A DNA stretch of 64,000 nt. Source: Sphingomonas sp. Leaf407 (lineage in GTDB: Bacteria > Pseudomonadota > Alphaproteobacteria > Sphingomonadales > Sphingomonadaceae). Made by a program: the position numbers and the translations under genes. The notes below the pieces were generated by a model. It was not told where the DNA came from, did no database searches, and worked only from the letters and a program-made list of their open reading frames with translations. Position 1 is the first letter of the stretch. Each line of letters starts with the position of its first letter. Positions 29,585 through 38,204 of this stretch are shown one piece after another. Location of the stretch: the NCBI RefSeq assembly GCF_001425385.1, contig NZ_LMQO01000005.1, positions 174,094 to 238,093 on the forward strand, read 5' to 3'.

Positions 29585-30040
29585 TCAGAACGGCTTCACC
29601 ACCGCCAGCACCACCGCCGCGATCGCCGCCAGGGCGGGCAGTTCGTTGGCGAGGCGCAACTGGCGCGGGGTCAGTGTCGGCCGCCCCGCCGCCAGCTTCT
29701 TGGCATAGCCGACCGCCCAGCCGTGATAGCCGGTGAGCAGCACCACGACGAGCAGCTTGGCATGGAGCCAGCCCAACCCCGCCCCGCCGTCGAACAGCCC
29801 GACATTGGCGGCAAGCACCAGTCCCAGCGTCCAGACGATGACCATCGCCGGGGTCAGGATCATCCGCCGCAGCAGCGCCTCGCGTTTGATCCAGCGCGGC
29901 GGCTCGGCCGGGTCGGCGAGGCCCTCCTGATGATGCACCATATAGCGCGGCAGCATGAACAGTCCCGCCATCCAGAAGATGACGAACACGACATGCGCCG
30001 CCTTCACCCAGAGATAGGCACCGCCGAGGAACCCGCTCAT
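29585..30040 (-). CDS. hemJ: Protoporphyrinogen oxidase HemJ
   Basis: A 151-residue inner-membrane protein with four hydrophobic segments, belonging to the HemJ (formerly UPF0093) family that oxidises protoporphyrinogen IX in haem synthesis. The conserved histidine of the first helix is in LWVKAAHVVFVIFWMAGLFMLPR and the second-helix MVHH follows; the fourth helix is near the C-terminus. The ATG overlaps the hemE stop codon (ATGA), coupling two consecutive haem-pathway genes. Confidence 0.92.
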   Translation of the reverse strand: MSGFLGGAYLWVKAAHVVFVIFWMAGLFMLPRYMVHHQEGLADPAEPPRWIKREALLRRMILTPAMVIVWTLGLVLAANVGLFDGGAGLGWLHAKLLVVVLLTGYHGWAVGYAKKLAAGRPTLTPRQLRLANELPALAAIAAVVLAVVKPF

Positions 30041-31074
30041 CCGCGCACCCGGCCCACGAGGCGTTCGACATGCGCGATCGGCGTATCCTGCTGGATACCG
30101 TGGCCGAGGTTGAAGACATGCGGGCGCTCGGGGAAGGCGGCAAGCACCCGGTCGACTCCGGCGTCGAGTGCCTCGCCCCCGGCGATCAGCAGCAACGGGT
30201 CGAGATTGCCCTGCACCGGCAGGCCGTCGGGGAGCACATCGTTCGCCCAGACCGGATCGACCGTTTCGTCGAGGCCGATCGCATCGACTCCCGTCTCGCG
30301 GGCATAGGCGGCGAGCTTGCCCCCTGCGCCCTTCGGAAAGCCGATCACCGGCACGCCGGGGCGCGCCGCATGGAGTTTGGCGGCAAGCCGCGCGGTGGGG
30401 GCGATCACCCACGCCTCGAACTGCTGCGGCGACAGGCTGCCCGCCCAGCTATCGAACAACTGCACCGCCTCGACTCCGGCATCGATCTGGCCGAGCAGAT
30501 AGGTGAAGGTCGCGTCCTCGATGGCGGCGATCAGCGCGCCGAACGCCGCCGGGTCGGCATGGGCGAGACGGCGAGTGGCAGCCTGTTCCTTCGATCCCTG
30601 TCCCGCGACCATATAGGTAGCGACGGTCCACGGCGATCCGGCGAAGCCGAGGAAGGTGACGTCCGGCGGTAGCATCGCCGCCACCTGCCGCACCGTTTCA
30701 TACACCGGGTCGAGCCGTTCGGGTGCGCGGGTCAGCGCATCCACCGCCGCATCGACCAGCGGTGGGGCGAGCCGTGGCCCCTCCCCCGCCTCGAACCACA
30801 GATCCTGTCCCAGCGCGTGCGGGATGACGAGGATGTCGCTGAACAGGATCGCCCCGTCGAAGCCGAACCGGCGCAGCGGCTGCACCGTCACCTCGGCGGC
30901 GGCGGCGCTGTCGTGGACGAGCTGGAGGAAACCGCCCTTCTTGGCCCGGAGCGCGCGATATTCGGGAAGATACCGCCCGGCCTGCCGCATGAGCCACAGC
31001 GGGGGACGTACCTGTCGCTTGCCGAGCAGGGTCGAGAGGAGCGGTTTGGGGGAAATCGGAACGGACAGCGTCAT
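30037..31074 (-). CDS. hemE: Uroporphyrinogen decarboxylase HemE
   Basis: A 345-residue enzyme converting uroporphyrinogen III to coproporphyrinogen III. PPLWLMRQAGRYLPEYR near the N-terminus and GFAGSPWTVATYMV in the middle are signatures, and the C-terminal FNLGHGIQQDTP is intact. The ATG at 31074 has GGAGG only one base before it, unusually close. It borders the replication origin, exactly as hemE does in Caulobacter, and reads away from it. Confidence 0.97.
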   Translation of the reverse strand: MTLSVPISPKPLLSTLLGKRQVRPPLWLMRQAGRYLPEYRALRAKKGGFLQLVHDSAAAAEVTVQPLRRFGFDGAILFSDILVIPHALGQDLWFEAGEGPRLAPPLVDAAVDALTRAPERLDPVYETVRQVAAMLPPDVTFLGFAGSPWTVATYMVAGQGSKEQAATRRLAHADPAAFGALIAAIEDATFTYLLGQIDAGVEAVQLFDSWAGSLSPQQFEAWVIAPTARLAAKLHAARPGVPVIGFPKGAGGKLAAYARETGVDAIGLDETVDPVWANDVLPDGLPVQGNLDPLLLIAGGEALDAGVDRVLAAFPERPHVFNLGHGIQQDTPIAHVERLVGRVRG

Positions 31075-31079
31075 GCCTC

Positions 31080-31374
31080 CACTACAGAGATAGGAATCTA
31101 GAAAGGTGGTTGAAGTGGTTGGGCGGTGGACAACGGGGCTTATGGTGGATTGCCCACAATGCCAACAGATTGACTCATCGCTGAATCGCGCAAAGCCCGC
31201 GATTCCGGTTTCATGATTCACATTATCCACAGCCTGTGGATAACTTTTGGCCCTGTGTCGGGTTTGTGGATCGCCTGTGGATAACTTCCGACTTATCCAC
31301 AGCTTCCCGAGGGGCCCGGGTTACGCTAGCGGTTTCCCCCGCGTTATCCACAGGCTTGTCCACACGGGGTCCCC
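31080..31374. other. oriC: Chromosomal replication origin (oriC)
   Basis: This stretch between hemE and the PPRP gene holds no gene. Exact DnaA boxes TTATCCACA are at 31223-31231, 31293-31301 and 31344-31352 on the plus strand, and TGTGGATAA at 31235-31243 and 31276-31284 on the minus. Near-boxes are TTGTCCACA at 31356-31364 and TGTGGATCG at 31265-31273. GANTC sites are at 31094, 31172, 31183, 31201 and 31215. Bases 31201-31260 are only 28/60 G+C, low for this genome. The hemE-ori-PPRP order is known from Caulobacter Cori. Gene orientation flips here. Activity is inferred. Confidence 0.92.
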
Positions 31375-32193
31375 ATGCGCCTGCACCTCCATCTCCTGTC
31401 CGATTCCACCGGTGAGACGCTGGAGAACATTGCCAAGGCCGCGCTCGCCCAGTTCGACGATGTCGAGACGATGCGCCATTTCTGGCCGATGGTGCGCTCC
31501 GAGACGCATCTGGAGCGGATCCTCGCGGAGATCGCGGTCAATCCGGGACTGGTGCTCTACACGCTGGTCAATCCCGCCATCCGTCGGATGCTGGAGGCGC
31601 GCTGCGCCGCACTGGGCCTGCCGATCGTCGCGCCGATGGATGCGGTCAGCACCGCGCTCTCCAGCCTGCTGGGACAGGAGGCGAAGGCGCGGCCGGGGCG
31701 CCAGCACAGCCTCGACGCCGCCTATTTCGCCCGGGTCGATGCGATCCAGTGGACCATCGCCCATGATGACGGCATCGCGTCGGAGGATTGGGAGGAGGCC
31801 GACATCGTGCTGGCCGGCGTGTCGCGATCGTCCAAGACGCCGACCTCGATCTATCTCGCCAATCGCGGCTACAAGACCGCCAATATCCCGGTCGTGGTCG
31901 AAAGCCCGCCGCCACGCATCCTGTTCGGGTTGAAGAACCCGCTGGTGGTCGGGCTGACGACCAGCGCCGACCGGCTGATCGCGATCCGGCGCAACCGGCT
32001 GCTGTCGCTCAACCAGATGCCCGACACCGATTATGTCGAGCAGGATGCGGTGACGCGCGAACTGTCCTTTGCACGGCGGATGTTCGCCGATAACGGCTGG
32101 CCGGTGATCGACGTCACCCGCCGCTCGATCGAGGAGACGGCGGCGGCGATCATCACGCTGTGCAACGACCGCCGGATGGAGAAACCCGCTTGA
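31375..32193 (+). CDS. Pyruvate, phosphate dikinase regulatory protein (PPRP, DUF299)
   Basis: A 272-residue bifunctional kinase and phosphorylase that switches pyruvate phosphate dikinase (or PEP synthetase) on and off with ADP. The start MRLHLHLLSDSTGETLENI and the P-loop-like GVSRSSKTPTSIYLANRGYKTANIP are unmistakable. In Caulobacter the homologue also flanks the origin. The last DnaA-like box ends 10 bases before the ATG, so origin and promoter overlap. Its stop overlaps the maf start. Confidence 0.95.
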   Translation: MRLHLHLLSDSTGETLENIAKAALAQFDDVETMRHFWPMVRSETHLERILAEIAVNPGLVLYTLVNPAIRRMLEARCAALGLPIVAPMDAVSTALSSLLGQEAKARPGRQHSLDAAYFARVDAIQWTIAHDDGIASEDWEEADIVLAGVSRSSKTPTSIYLANRGYKTANIPVVVESPPPRILFGLKNPLVVGLTTSADRLIAIRRNRLLSLNQMPDTDYVEQDAVTRELSFARRMFADNGWPVIDVTRRSIEETAAAIITLCNDRRMEKPA

Positions 32194-32783
32194 TCGTCCT
32201 CGCCTCGCAAAGCGCCGCCCGCCGCTCGATGCTGAGCGCGGCCGGCATTCCGCACGATGCGATCCCCAGCGGACTGGACGAGGATGCGGCCAAGGCCGCG
32301 CTCGCCGCCGAGGCACTCAAACCCCGCGACCTTGCCGATGCGCTGGCGGAGATGAAGGCGCTGCGCTGCGCCACGCGGGTGCCCGGCACGATCGTGCTGG
32401 GATCGGATTCGGTCGTGGCGCTGGCCGACGGGACGGTGCTCGACAAGCCGCTCGACCGCGCCGATGCTGCGCAGCATTTGCGCAAGCTGGCCGGCGGGCG
32501 GCACGACCTGTTCAGCGCCGCCGTCATCGTCGAGGGCGGCCGGCCGGTGTGGCGGCATGTCGGCCATGCGAAGCTGACCGTGCGGCCGATGAGCGATGCC
32601 TTCATCGATTCCTATCTCGACGCCGAATGGCCGGCGATCGCCGGCTGCGTCGGCTGTTTCCGTATCGAGGGGGCAGGCGTGCAGTTGTTCGACCGGATCG
32701 ACGGCGATCACTGGACGATCCTGGGGCTCCCGCTGCTCGAACTGATGCGCTTCTTGCGCCAACGGGGAATGCTGCCGTCATGA
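32190..32783 (+). CDS. maf: Maf family nucleotide pyrophosphatase
   Basis: A 197-residue pyrophosphatase that hydrolyses non-canonical nucleoside triphosphates. LASQSAARRSML replaces the usual LASxSPRR. GSDSVVALADG and the C-terminal YLDAEWPAIAGCVGCFRIEGAG are family blocks. The start is TTG at 32190, overlapping the PPRP stop (TTGA) and giving MIVLASQS; GGAG lies about 9 bases upstream. The GTG at 32160 would add ten residues from PPRP codons. Its stop overlaps the aroE start. Confidence 0.93.
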   Translation: MIVLASQSAARRSMLSAAGIPHDAIPSGLDEDAAKAALAAEALKPRDLADALAEMKALRCATRVPGTIVLGSDSVVALADGTVLDKPLDRADAAQHLRKLAGGRHDLFSAAVIVEGGRPVWRHVGHAKLTVRPMSDAFIDSYLDAEWPAIAGCVGCFRIEGAGVQLFDRIDGDHWTILGLPLLELMRFLRQRGMLPS

Positions 32784-33589
32784 CACCCTATGCCGAGGTG
32801 ATCGGTGATCCGATCGCCCAGTCCAAATCGCCGCTGATCCATGGCTTCTGGCTGAACCAACTGGGCATCGACGCCGGTTATCGCGCGACCCACGTCCCGC
32901 CCGAGAAGCTCGGCGAGTATTTCGCCGAACGCCGCACCGATCCGGCATGGCGCGGCTGCAACGTCACCGTGCCGCACAAGCTCGCCGCGCTCGACCATGT
33001 CGCCGATCCGGGCGACGTGCGCGGATCGATCGGCGCGATCAATACCGTGTTCCGGGGTGACGGCGGCGACTGGATCGGCACCAATACCGATGCGGCGGGT
33101 TTCCACGCGCCGATCGCCGGGCTGGACCTGACGGCTAAGCCAGTGGTGGTGATCGGTGCCGGTGGTGCTGCGCGTGCGATCCTGTTCGCGCTGTCGAAGC
33201 TCGGCGTCGGGCGGGTGACGATCCTCAACCGCAACGTGCTCAAGGCCGCCGGGCTGCTCGCGACCTTTGGGCTGAAGGGCGACGCGCTGCCGCTGACCGC
33301 GCCGCTGCCGGCGGCGAAACTGCTGGTCAACGCCAGCACGCTCGGCATGACCGGCCAGCCGCCGTTGACGATCGATCTGACCCCCCTGCCCGACGATGCC
33401 GTCGTCTATGACGCGGTCTATGCGCCGATCGAGACGCCGCTTTTGGCGCAGGCGCATGATCGCGGGCTCGATACCGTCGACGGCCTCGAAATGCTGGTCG
33501 GACAGGCGGCGCTGGCGTTCGAGCTGTTCTTCGGGGCTGCGCCGCCGCGCGACCGCGACGATGAACTGCGGGCGGCGCTGTTGAAGTGA
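32780..33589 (+). CDS. aroE: Shikimate dehydrogenase AroE
   Basis: A 269-residue NADPH enzyme of aromatic amino acid synthesis. QSKSPLIHGFWL binds shikimate, NVTVPHK carries the catalytic lysine, and VIGAGGAARAILFAL is the nucleotide-binding site. The ATG overlaps the maf stop (ATGA) and the stop overlaps the coaE start (GTGA), so three genes are coupled head to tail. Confidence 0.96.
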   Translation: MTPYAEVIGDPIAQSKSPLIHGFWLNQLGIDAGYRATHVPPEKLGEYFAERRTDPAWRGCNVTVPHKLAALDHVADPGDVRGSIGAINTVFRGDGGDWIGTNTDAAGFHAPIAGLDLTAKPVVVIGAGGAARAILFALSKLGVGRVTILNRNVLKAAGLLATFGLKGDALPLTAPLPAAKLLVNASTLGMTGQPPLTIDLTPLPDDAVVYDAVYAPIETPLLAQAHDRGLDTVDGLEMLVGQAALAFELFFGAAPPRDRDDELRAALLK

Positions 33590-34194
33590 GCGGGTGGGGT
33601 CCGTTCGTCCTTGGCCTGACCGGATCGATCGGCATGGGCAAGTCGACCGTCGCGGCGATGTTTCGCGACGCGGGCGTGCCGGTGTTCGACGCCGATGCGA
33701 CCGTCCACGAGCTGCAGGGGCCGGGCGGCGAACTGCTCCCCGCGATCGAGGCGGCGTTTCCCGGCACCACCGGTCCGGGCGGCGTCGACCGCGCGGCGTT
33801 GCGTGCCGCGATCTTCGGCGACGCCGACCAGCGGCGACAGCTCGAATCGATCGTCCACCCGGCGGTCGCCGAAGCGCGGCAAGCGTTCCTGCGCGATCAC
33901 GCCGCCGCACCACTGGTCGTGCTCGACGTCCCATTGCTGTTCGAGACGGGGGGCAAGCGATATTGCGACGCGGTGGCGGTGGTGTCGGCCGACGAGTCGG
34001 TTCAGCGCGCCCGCGTCCTCGCCCGGCCGGGCATGACGCAGGCGACCTTCGCCGCGATTCGCGCCAGCCAGATGTCTGACGCCGAAAAACGGGCGCGTGC
34101 GACCCATATGATCGATACCGGCACGACGCTGGACGCAACCCGGGCGCAGGTCGCCGCGCTCGTCGCTTGCATGGGGGCGGGGGAAGGCGGATAA
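33586..34194 (+). CDS. coaE: Dephospho-CoA kinase CoaE
   Basis: A 202-residue kinase doing the last step of coenzyme A synthesis. P-loop GLTGSIGMGKSTVA (10-23) and DADATVHEL are standard. Translation starts at GTG 33586, sharing bases with the aroE TGA. The end VACMGAGEGG leads into dnaQ after seven bases. Confidence 0.95.
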   Translation: MSGWGPFVLGLTGSIGMGKSTVAAMFRDAGVPVFDADATVHELQGPGGELLPAIEAAFPGTTGPGGVDRAALRAAIFGDADQRRQLESIVHPAVAEARQAFLRDHAAAPLVVLDVPLLFETGGKRYCDAVAVVSADESVQRARVLARPGMTQATFAAIRASQMSDAEKRARATHMIDTGTTLDATRAQVAALVACMGAGEGG

Positions 34195-34201
34195 GGTGCG
34201 G

Positions 34202-34897
34202 ATGCGCGAGATCGTGTTCGATACCGAAACCACGGGGTTCAAATTTTCGGAAGGCGACCGGCTGGTCGAGATCGGTTGCGTCGAACTGGTCAACCGGGTG
34301 GAGACGGGCGCGGTCTTTCACGCCTATTTCAATCCGGGCCGATCGATGCCTGCCGAGGCGCAGGCGGTCCACGGCCTGTCCGATGCGTTCCTCGCCGACA
34401 AGCCGGCGTTCCATACCGCGATCGACGATCTGCTGGCCTTTCTGGGCGACGCGCCGCTGATCGCGCATAACGCCAATTTCGACATGGGCTTCCTGAACGG
34501 CGAGATGAAGGCGGCCGGCCGCCAGCCGGTCGCGATGACGCGGATGGTCGATACGCTCGCCATCGCCCGCAGCCGCCATCCCGGCGCCAAGCACACGCTC
34601 GACGCGCTGTGCAGCCGGTTCGGCATCGATCGCAGCCGCCGCGTGCTGCACGGCGCGCTGCTCGACGCGCAACTGCTCTCGCAGGTCTATGTCGAGCTGA
34701 TGGGCGGGCGGCAGATCGGCTTCGGGCTGGATGCCGCGCCGGCGACGACCATGGCGGAGACGGCCGGGGCACCCGTGCCCGCCGCCGCGCCGGTGCGGCC
34801 GCCGCGCGATTTCGCGCCGAGCGAGGCCGAACTGGTCGCGCATGCCGCTTTTATCGCCACGCTCAAGGAGCCGTTATGGGGCCAGTCCGCCCCTTAA
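34202..34897 (+). CDS. dnaQ: DNA polymerase III epsilon subunit
   Basis: A 231-residue 3'-5' proofreading exonuclease. The three Exo motifs are present: DTETTG near the start, HNANFDMGFL in the middle and HGALLDAQLL later, plus the tail region GGRQIGFG. The ATG at 34202 follows AAGG by six bases; a GTG at 34196 is less likely. PPRP-maf-aroE-coaE-dnaQ is the order next to the Caulobacter origin (from memory), where secB follows. Here hpf follows instead. Confidence 0.95.
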   Translation: MREIVFDTETTGFKFSEGDRLVEIGCVELVNRVETGAVFHAYFNPGRSMPAEAQAVHGLSDAFLADKPAFHTAIDDLLAFLGDAPLIAHNANFDMGFLNGEMKAAGRQPVAMTRMVDTLAIARSRHPGAKHTLDALCSRFGIDRSRRVLHGALLDAQLLSQVYVELMGGRQIGFGLDAAPATTMAETAGAPVPAAAPVRPPRDFAPSEAELVAHAAFIATLKEPLWGQSAP

Positions 34898-34954
34898 GGC
34901 GTTGATGCCCCCCGCTTCCAGCGGGTTTAGAGTTCCACAATGACGGAGGATTAC

Positions 34955-35572
34955 ATGGACATCCGGGTTTCGGGGCACCAGGTCGACACCGGGGACGCGC
35001 TGAAGGCGATGGTCCAGGACCGGTTGCAGGGCATCGCCGATAAATATTTCCAGCGGGCGATCTCGGCGACGGCGACGTTCGGCAAGGGTCCGCACGACAA
35101 CGGATTCATCTGCGACATCGTCTGTCATGTGACCCAGGGTCTTGTGCTCAAGGGGCATAACGACGGGCAGGACGCGCAGGGTGCGTTCGCCGGCGCCGCC
35201 GACAAGATCGAAAAGCAGCTCCGCCGCTACACCCGCCGGTTGAAGGATCGCAACGCCGCGCAGGTCGTGGCGATGGCCGAGGCGGGCGGATACGACAATG
35301 GCTTCGACAATGCCGGCTATACCGTGTTCGGCGGCGGCGACGATCATGAGGAAGAGGTGGCCGACGCCCCGCTCATCATCGCCGAGACGCGGGTCGACGT
35401 GCCCGATGCCAGCGTGTCCGACGCGGTGATGATGCTCGACCTGCGCAACACCAACGCGCTGCTGTTCCTCAACAGCGGGACGGGGGCGTTCAACATGGTC
35501 TATCGCCGGCATGACGGCACCATCGGCTGGGTCGAACCCAATCGTGCGGCACAGACCCCCCAAGCAGCCTGA
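34955..35572 (+). CDS. hpf: Ribosome hibernation promoting factor, long form
   Basis: A 205-residue protein that stabilises idle ribosomes as 100S dimers. The N-terminal HPF/RaiA domain (DIRVSGHQVDTGDALKAMVQDRL) is joined by a linker to the C-terminal dimerisation domain (LDLRNTNALLFLNSGTGAFNMVYRRHDGTIGWVEP). The ATG at 34955 is chosen because GGAGG stands five bases upstream; the ATG at 34940 lies upstream of that site. It abuts ptsN, a common partner of hpf. Confidence 0.95.
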   Translation: MDIRVSGHQVDTGDALKAMVQDRLQGIADKYFQRAISATATFGKGPHDNGFICDIVCHVTQGLVLKGHNDGQDAQGAFAGAADKIEKQLRRYTRRLKDRNAAQVVAMAEAGGYDNGFDNAGYTVFGGGDDHEEEVADAPLIIAETRVDVPDASVSDAVMMLDLRNTNALLFLNSGTGAFNMVYRRHDGTIGWVEPNRAAQTPQAA

Positions 35573-36040
35573 GTGTACGATTTCCACGACCTGATAGGCC
35601 CGAAGTCGGTGCTGGCGGACGTTTCCGCCAGCACCCGCAAGGGGTTGTTCGCGCACCTCGGCACCGTTGCCGGGCCGTTGTGCGCCCTCGACGCGCGTGT
35701 CGTCGCCGACCTGCTCGCCGATCGCGAGCGGTTGGGGTCGACCGCGTTCGGCGGTGGCATCGCCATTCCGCATATCCGGGTGGAAACCCTCGACCGGGTC
35801 GTCGCGGTATTCCTGCGGCTGGCGCGGCCGCTCGATTTCGGGGCGGTCGACGATCTGCCGGTCGATCTGGTCTTCGCGCTCTTCTCGCCGGTGCACGCCG
35901 GCAGCGAGCATCTGAAAGCACTGGCCCGTGTGTCGCGCTCGCTGCGCGACGCGGCGTTCCGCGCGAAACTGCGCGGCGCGGGGTCGAGCGACGCGCTCTA
36001 TGCGCTGCTGTCGGGCGTCGAGGCGCGTGACGCCGCCTGA
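35573..36040 (+). CDS. ptsN: PTS IIA-like nitrogen regulatory protein PtsN
   Basis: A 155-residue EIIA-Ntr signalling protein phosphorylated by the nitrogen PTS chain; it regulates metabolism and ion transport rather than importing sugar. The phosphorylated histidine is H67 in AIPHIR. GTG at 35573 immediately follows the hpf TGA with no gap. The hpf-ptsN pairing is widespread in proteobacteria. The 3' end overlaps the next gene by 14 bases. Confidence 0.94.
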   Translation: MYDFHDLIGPKSVLADVSASTRKGLFAHLGTVAGPLCALDARVVADLLADRERLGSTAFGGGIAIPHIRVETLDRVVAVFLRLARPLDFGAVDDLPVDLVFALFSPVHAGSEHLKALARVSRSLRDAAFRAKLRGAGSSDALYALLSGVEARDAA

Positions 36041-36491
36041 CACCCCCGCCGGCGAAACGGCGCATTTCCGGGCACTGGAGGCGCTGTATGCGGCGGCCCC
36101 GGTCAACCGGCTGTTCGATTCGCGACTGGAGATCGTCGCCGCCGGCATCGCCCGCATCCATTTCCGCATCGACGAACGCCATTTCCACGCCGCCGGCGCG
36201 GCGCATGGCACGACCTATTTCAAGATGCTCGACGATGCCGCCTTCTATGCCGCCAACAGCCTCGTCACCGACCGGTTTCTGCTCACCACCGCGTTCAACC
36301 TGCTGCTCACCCGTCCGCTGGGACCCGGACCGGTGGTGGCGGAGGGGCGCTGGGTCAGCGGCAAGCGGCGCGTGTTCATCGCCGACGCGCATCTGACCGA
36401 TGCCGGTGGCGAGGAAGCGGCGCGCGGCACCGGCACCTTCATGAAAAGCCGGATCGCGCTCGCCTCGCTTCCCGGCTACGCGCCGGCATGA
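36027..36491 (+). CDS. PaaI-like hotdog-fold thioesterase
   Basis: A 154-residue protein of the PaaI/YiiD-type thioesterase group (hotdog fold, acyl-CoA substrates). FRALEALYAAAPVNRLFDSRLEI and HAAGAAHGTTYFKMLDDAAFYAANSLV, holding the usual HG and D, are signatures. The start is most likely GTG at 36027, inside the ptsN 3' end, and the stop overlaps the ATG of the DUF1491 gene, so it is embedded in a coupled run. Substrate unknown. Confidence 0.85.
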   Translation: MTPPDTPAGETAHFRALEALYAAAPVNRLFDSRLEIVAAGIARIHFRIDERHFHAAGAAHGTTYFKMLDDAAFYAANSLVTDRFLLTTAFNLLLTRPLGPGPVVAEGRWVSGKRRVFIADAHLTDAGGEEAARGTGTFMKSRIALASLPGYAPA

Positions 36492-36823
36492 GCGACTGGC
36501 CGACGACGCTGCGCGTCAACGCCTTCTGCCGCGTGGTCGAGGCGGCGGGCGGACAGGCGATGGTGCTGGCGCGCGGCGACCGCGAATCGGGGATCGTGCT
36601 GCTGCTGACCATCGATTCCGACGGCAGCGCCAGAGTGTTCGAGCGCGAACGCGATCTGGACGGCGTCTCGCGTATCGTCCGGCGCAAGGCCGATGTCGTG
36701 TCCGAAGCGCTGCTCGGCGACTATTGGCGCGATCGGCGACGGGCCGATCCCGACCTGTGGGTGGTCGAGGCGATCGTCGCAGGCGGCGAACGGTTGGGCG
36801 CTGAAACCCTGTGGGCTGATTGA
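36488..36823 (+). CDS. DUF1491 family protein
   Basis: A 111-residue cytoplasmic protein, alphaproteobacterial DUF1491. WPTTLRVNAFCRVVEAAGGQAMVLARGD at the start and RADPDLWVVEA near the end are the family pattern. No function is established. The ATG overlaps the stop of the thioesterase gene (ATGA). It ends the rightward run of genes from the origin; 166 bases without a gene follow. Confidence 0.88.
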   Translation: MSDWPTTLRVNAFCRVVEAAGGQAMVLARGDRESGIVLLLTIDSDGSARVFERERDLDGVSRIVRRKADVVSEALLGDYWRDRRRADPDLWVVEAIVAGGERLGAETLWAD

Positions 36824-36989
36824 CACAGGATCGTAACGAAACCTAAGCCGCGCTCCAACAGGCACAAGCGTTGTGTCGGTCGGGGTGCGATACCGATCGG
36901 TTACGCAGTCGGGGGGCACGTCCGGTCGTCGGTCTTTCGTTCGCGAAGGGCATGTCTGCCGCGCACCAACCGCATATCATTGACGACCG

Positions 36990-37655
36990 ATGAAGCTGCG
37001 CTTCCCCACGGCGACGATCGCCGCCGTGACCTTTTTCGCCAGCTTAGCCGCTGGCATGACTTCTCCGGTCCTTGCGGAAGAAACCGCATCACCGACTATA
37101 GTCACTAACCTTCGGGCCACGCCGATGGTTCCCGCGAACGCCCCGGTGCGGTTCGCCCCCCCTGCCGAAGTCGTGCAGACCCTCTCTGTAGTGCCGGCCG
37201 AGTTGACCGCCGCGGATGACAGCGTCACCGATTCGACCACCGATTTCTCCACGCTCGATGCCGCCGTCGCCGCACAGAGCGCCGCGATCGACGACGAAGA
37301 GCTCAACTGCCTCGCCGTCAGCATCTATTTCGAGTCCAAGGGTGAACCACTCGCCGGACAGTTGGCCGTCGCCGACGTCATCCTCAACCGCACGACGTCG
37401 GGCCGTTTTCCCAGCTCGGTCTGTTCGGTCGTCAAGCAGCCCGGCCAGTTCTCGTTCGTGAAGGGTGGCCGGCTGCCCGACATCGACACCAGCCGCCGCG
37501 CATGGAAGACCGCCGTTGCCGTCGCCCGCGTCGCCACCAAGGACCTGTGGCAGAGCCCTGCCAAAAACGCGCTGTATTTCCATGCACGCCACGTCAGCCC
37601 CAATTGGGGCAAGGCGCGGGTCGCATCGGTCGGCAACCACATCTTCTATCGCTGA
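36990..37655 (+). CDS. SleB-like cell-wall hydrolase
   Basis: A 221-residue secreted protein. After a signal peptide (MKLRFPTATIAAVTFFASLAAGMTSPVLA) and a disordered S/T/A-rich linker to about residue 90, the C-terminal domain is of the SleB type: LNCLAVSIYFESKGEPLAGQ holds the conserved glutamate and AVADVILNRTTSGRFP follows. SleB-type enzymes cut peptidoglycan; sporulation is not relevant here. The alphaproteobacterial homologue is likely a housekeeping muramidase. Confidence 0.87.
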   Translation: MKLRFPTATIAAVTFFASLAAGMTSPVLAEETASPTIVTNLRATPMVPANAPVRFAPPAEVVQTLSVVPAELTAADDSVTDSTTDFSTLDAAVAAQSAAIDDEELNCLAVSIYFESKGEPLAGQLAVADVILNRTTSGRFPSSVCSVVKQPGQFSFVKGGRLPDIDTSRRAWKTAVAVARVATKDLWQSPAKNALYFHARHVSPNWGKARVASVGNHIFYR

Positions 37656-37700
37656 ACCGGGGGTCTTTCCCCGTTCGCATAATGTTCCTATACTGACGCG

Positions 37701-38198
37701 ATGGTGAGCCTCGCCCCGTCGCATCCCGAACCCGCGCTCGACACCCATCCGCTGATCGCCGCCGAGGTCGCGCGTGGCGTCACGCGGATGCTGCTCGCGC
37801 ATGACCTGACCGCAATGGCCGAAGTGCCGCTCGACGGCGGACGGCGCGCCGACCTGATGGCGATCGACGCGCGCGGCGGAATTGTGATCGTCGAGATCAA
37901 GGTATCGCGCGCCGACCTGCTCGGTGACGGCAAATGGACCGACTATCTGGGCCATTGCGACCGCTATTTCTGGGCAGTGCCGGCCGGGTTCGACACGACG
38001 CCACTGGGACAGGAAGCGTTCCTGCCCGAACGGACCGGAATCATCATCGCCGATCGCTACGAAGCGACGATCCTGCGCGAAGCGGCGACGACGCCGCTGC
38101 CCGCGCATGTCCGCAAACGCTGTACGCTGGCATTCGCCAGACGGGCGGCACGGCGGCTGATCGGGGCGATCGACCCGGATGCGATCCGGGGCTGGTAG
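37701..38198 (+). CDS. mmcB: MmcB family DNA repair protein
   Basis: A 165-residue protein with a PD-(D/E)XK nuclease-like core (RRADLMAIDARGGIVIVEIKVSRADLLGD). The Caulobacter homologue MmcB is reported as a DNA-damage repair protein linked to the LexA response (from memory). The ATG at 37701 is used. No LexA box was seen upstream. It is convergent with the TIGR02186 gene. Confidence 0.87.
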   Translation: MVSLAPSHPEPALDTHPLIAAEVARGVTRMLLAHDLTAMAEVPLDGGRRADLMAIDARGGIVIVEIKVSRADLLGDGKWTDYLGHCDRYFWAVPAGFDTTPLGQEAFLPERTGIIIADRYEATILREAATTPLPAHVRKRCTLAFARRAARRLIGAIDPDAIRGW

Positions 38199-38204
38199 GC
38201 GCGT

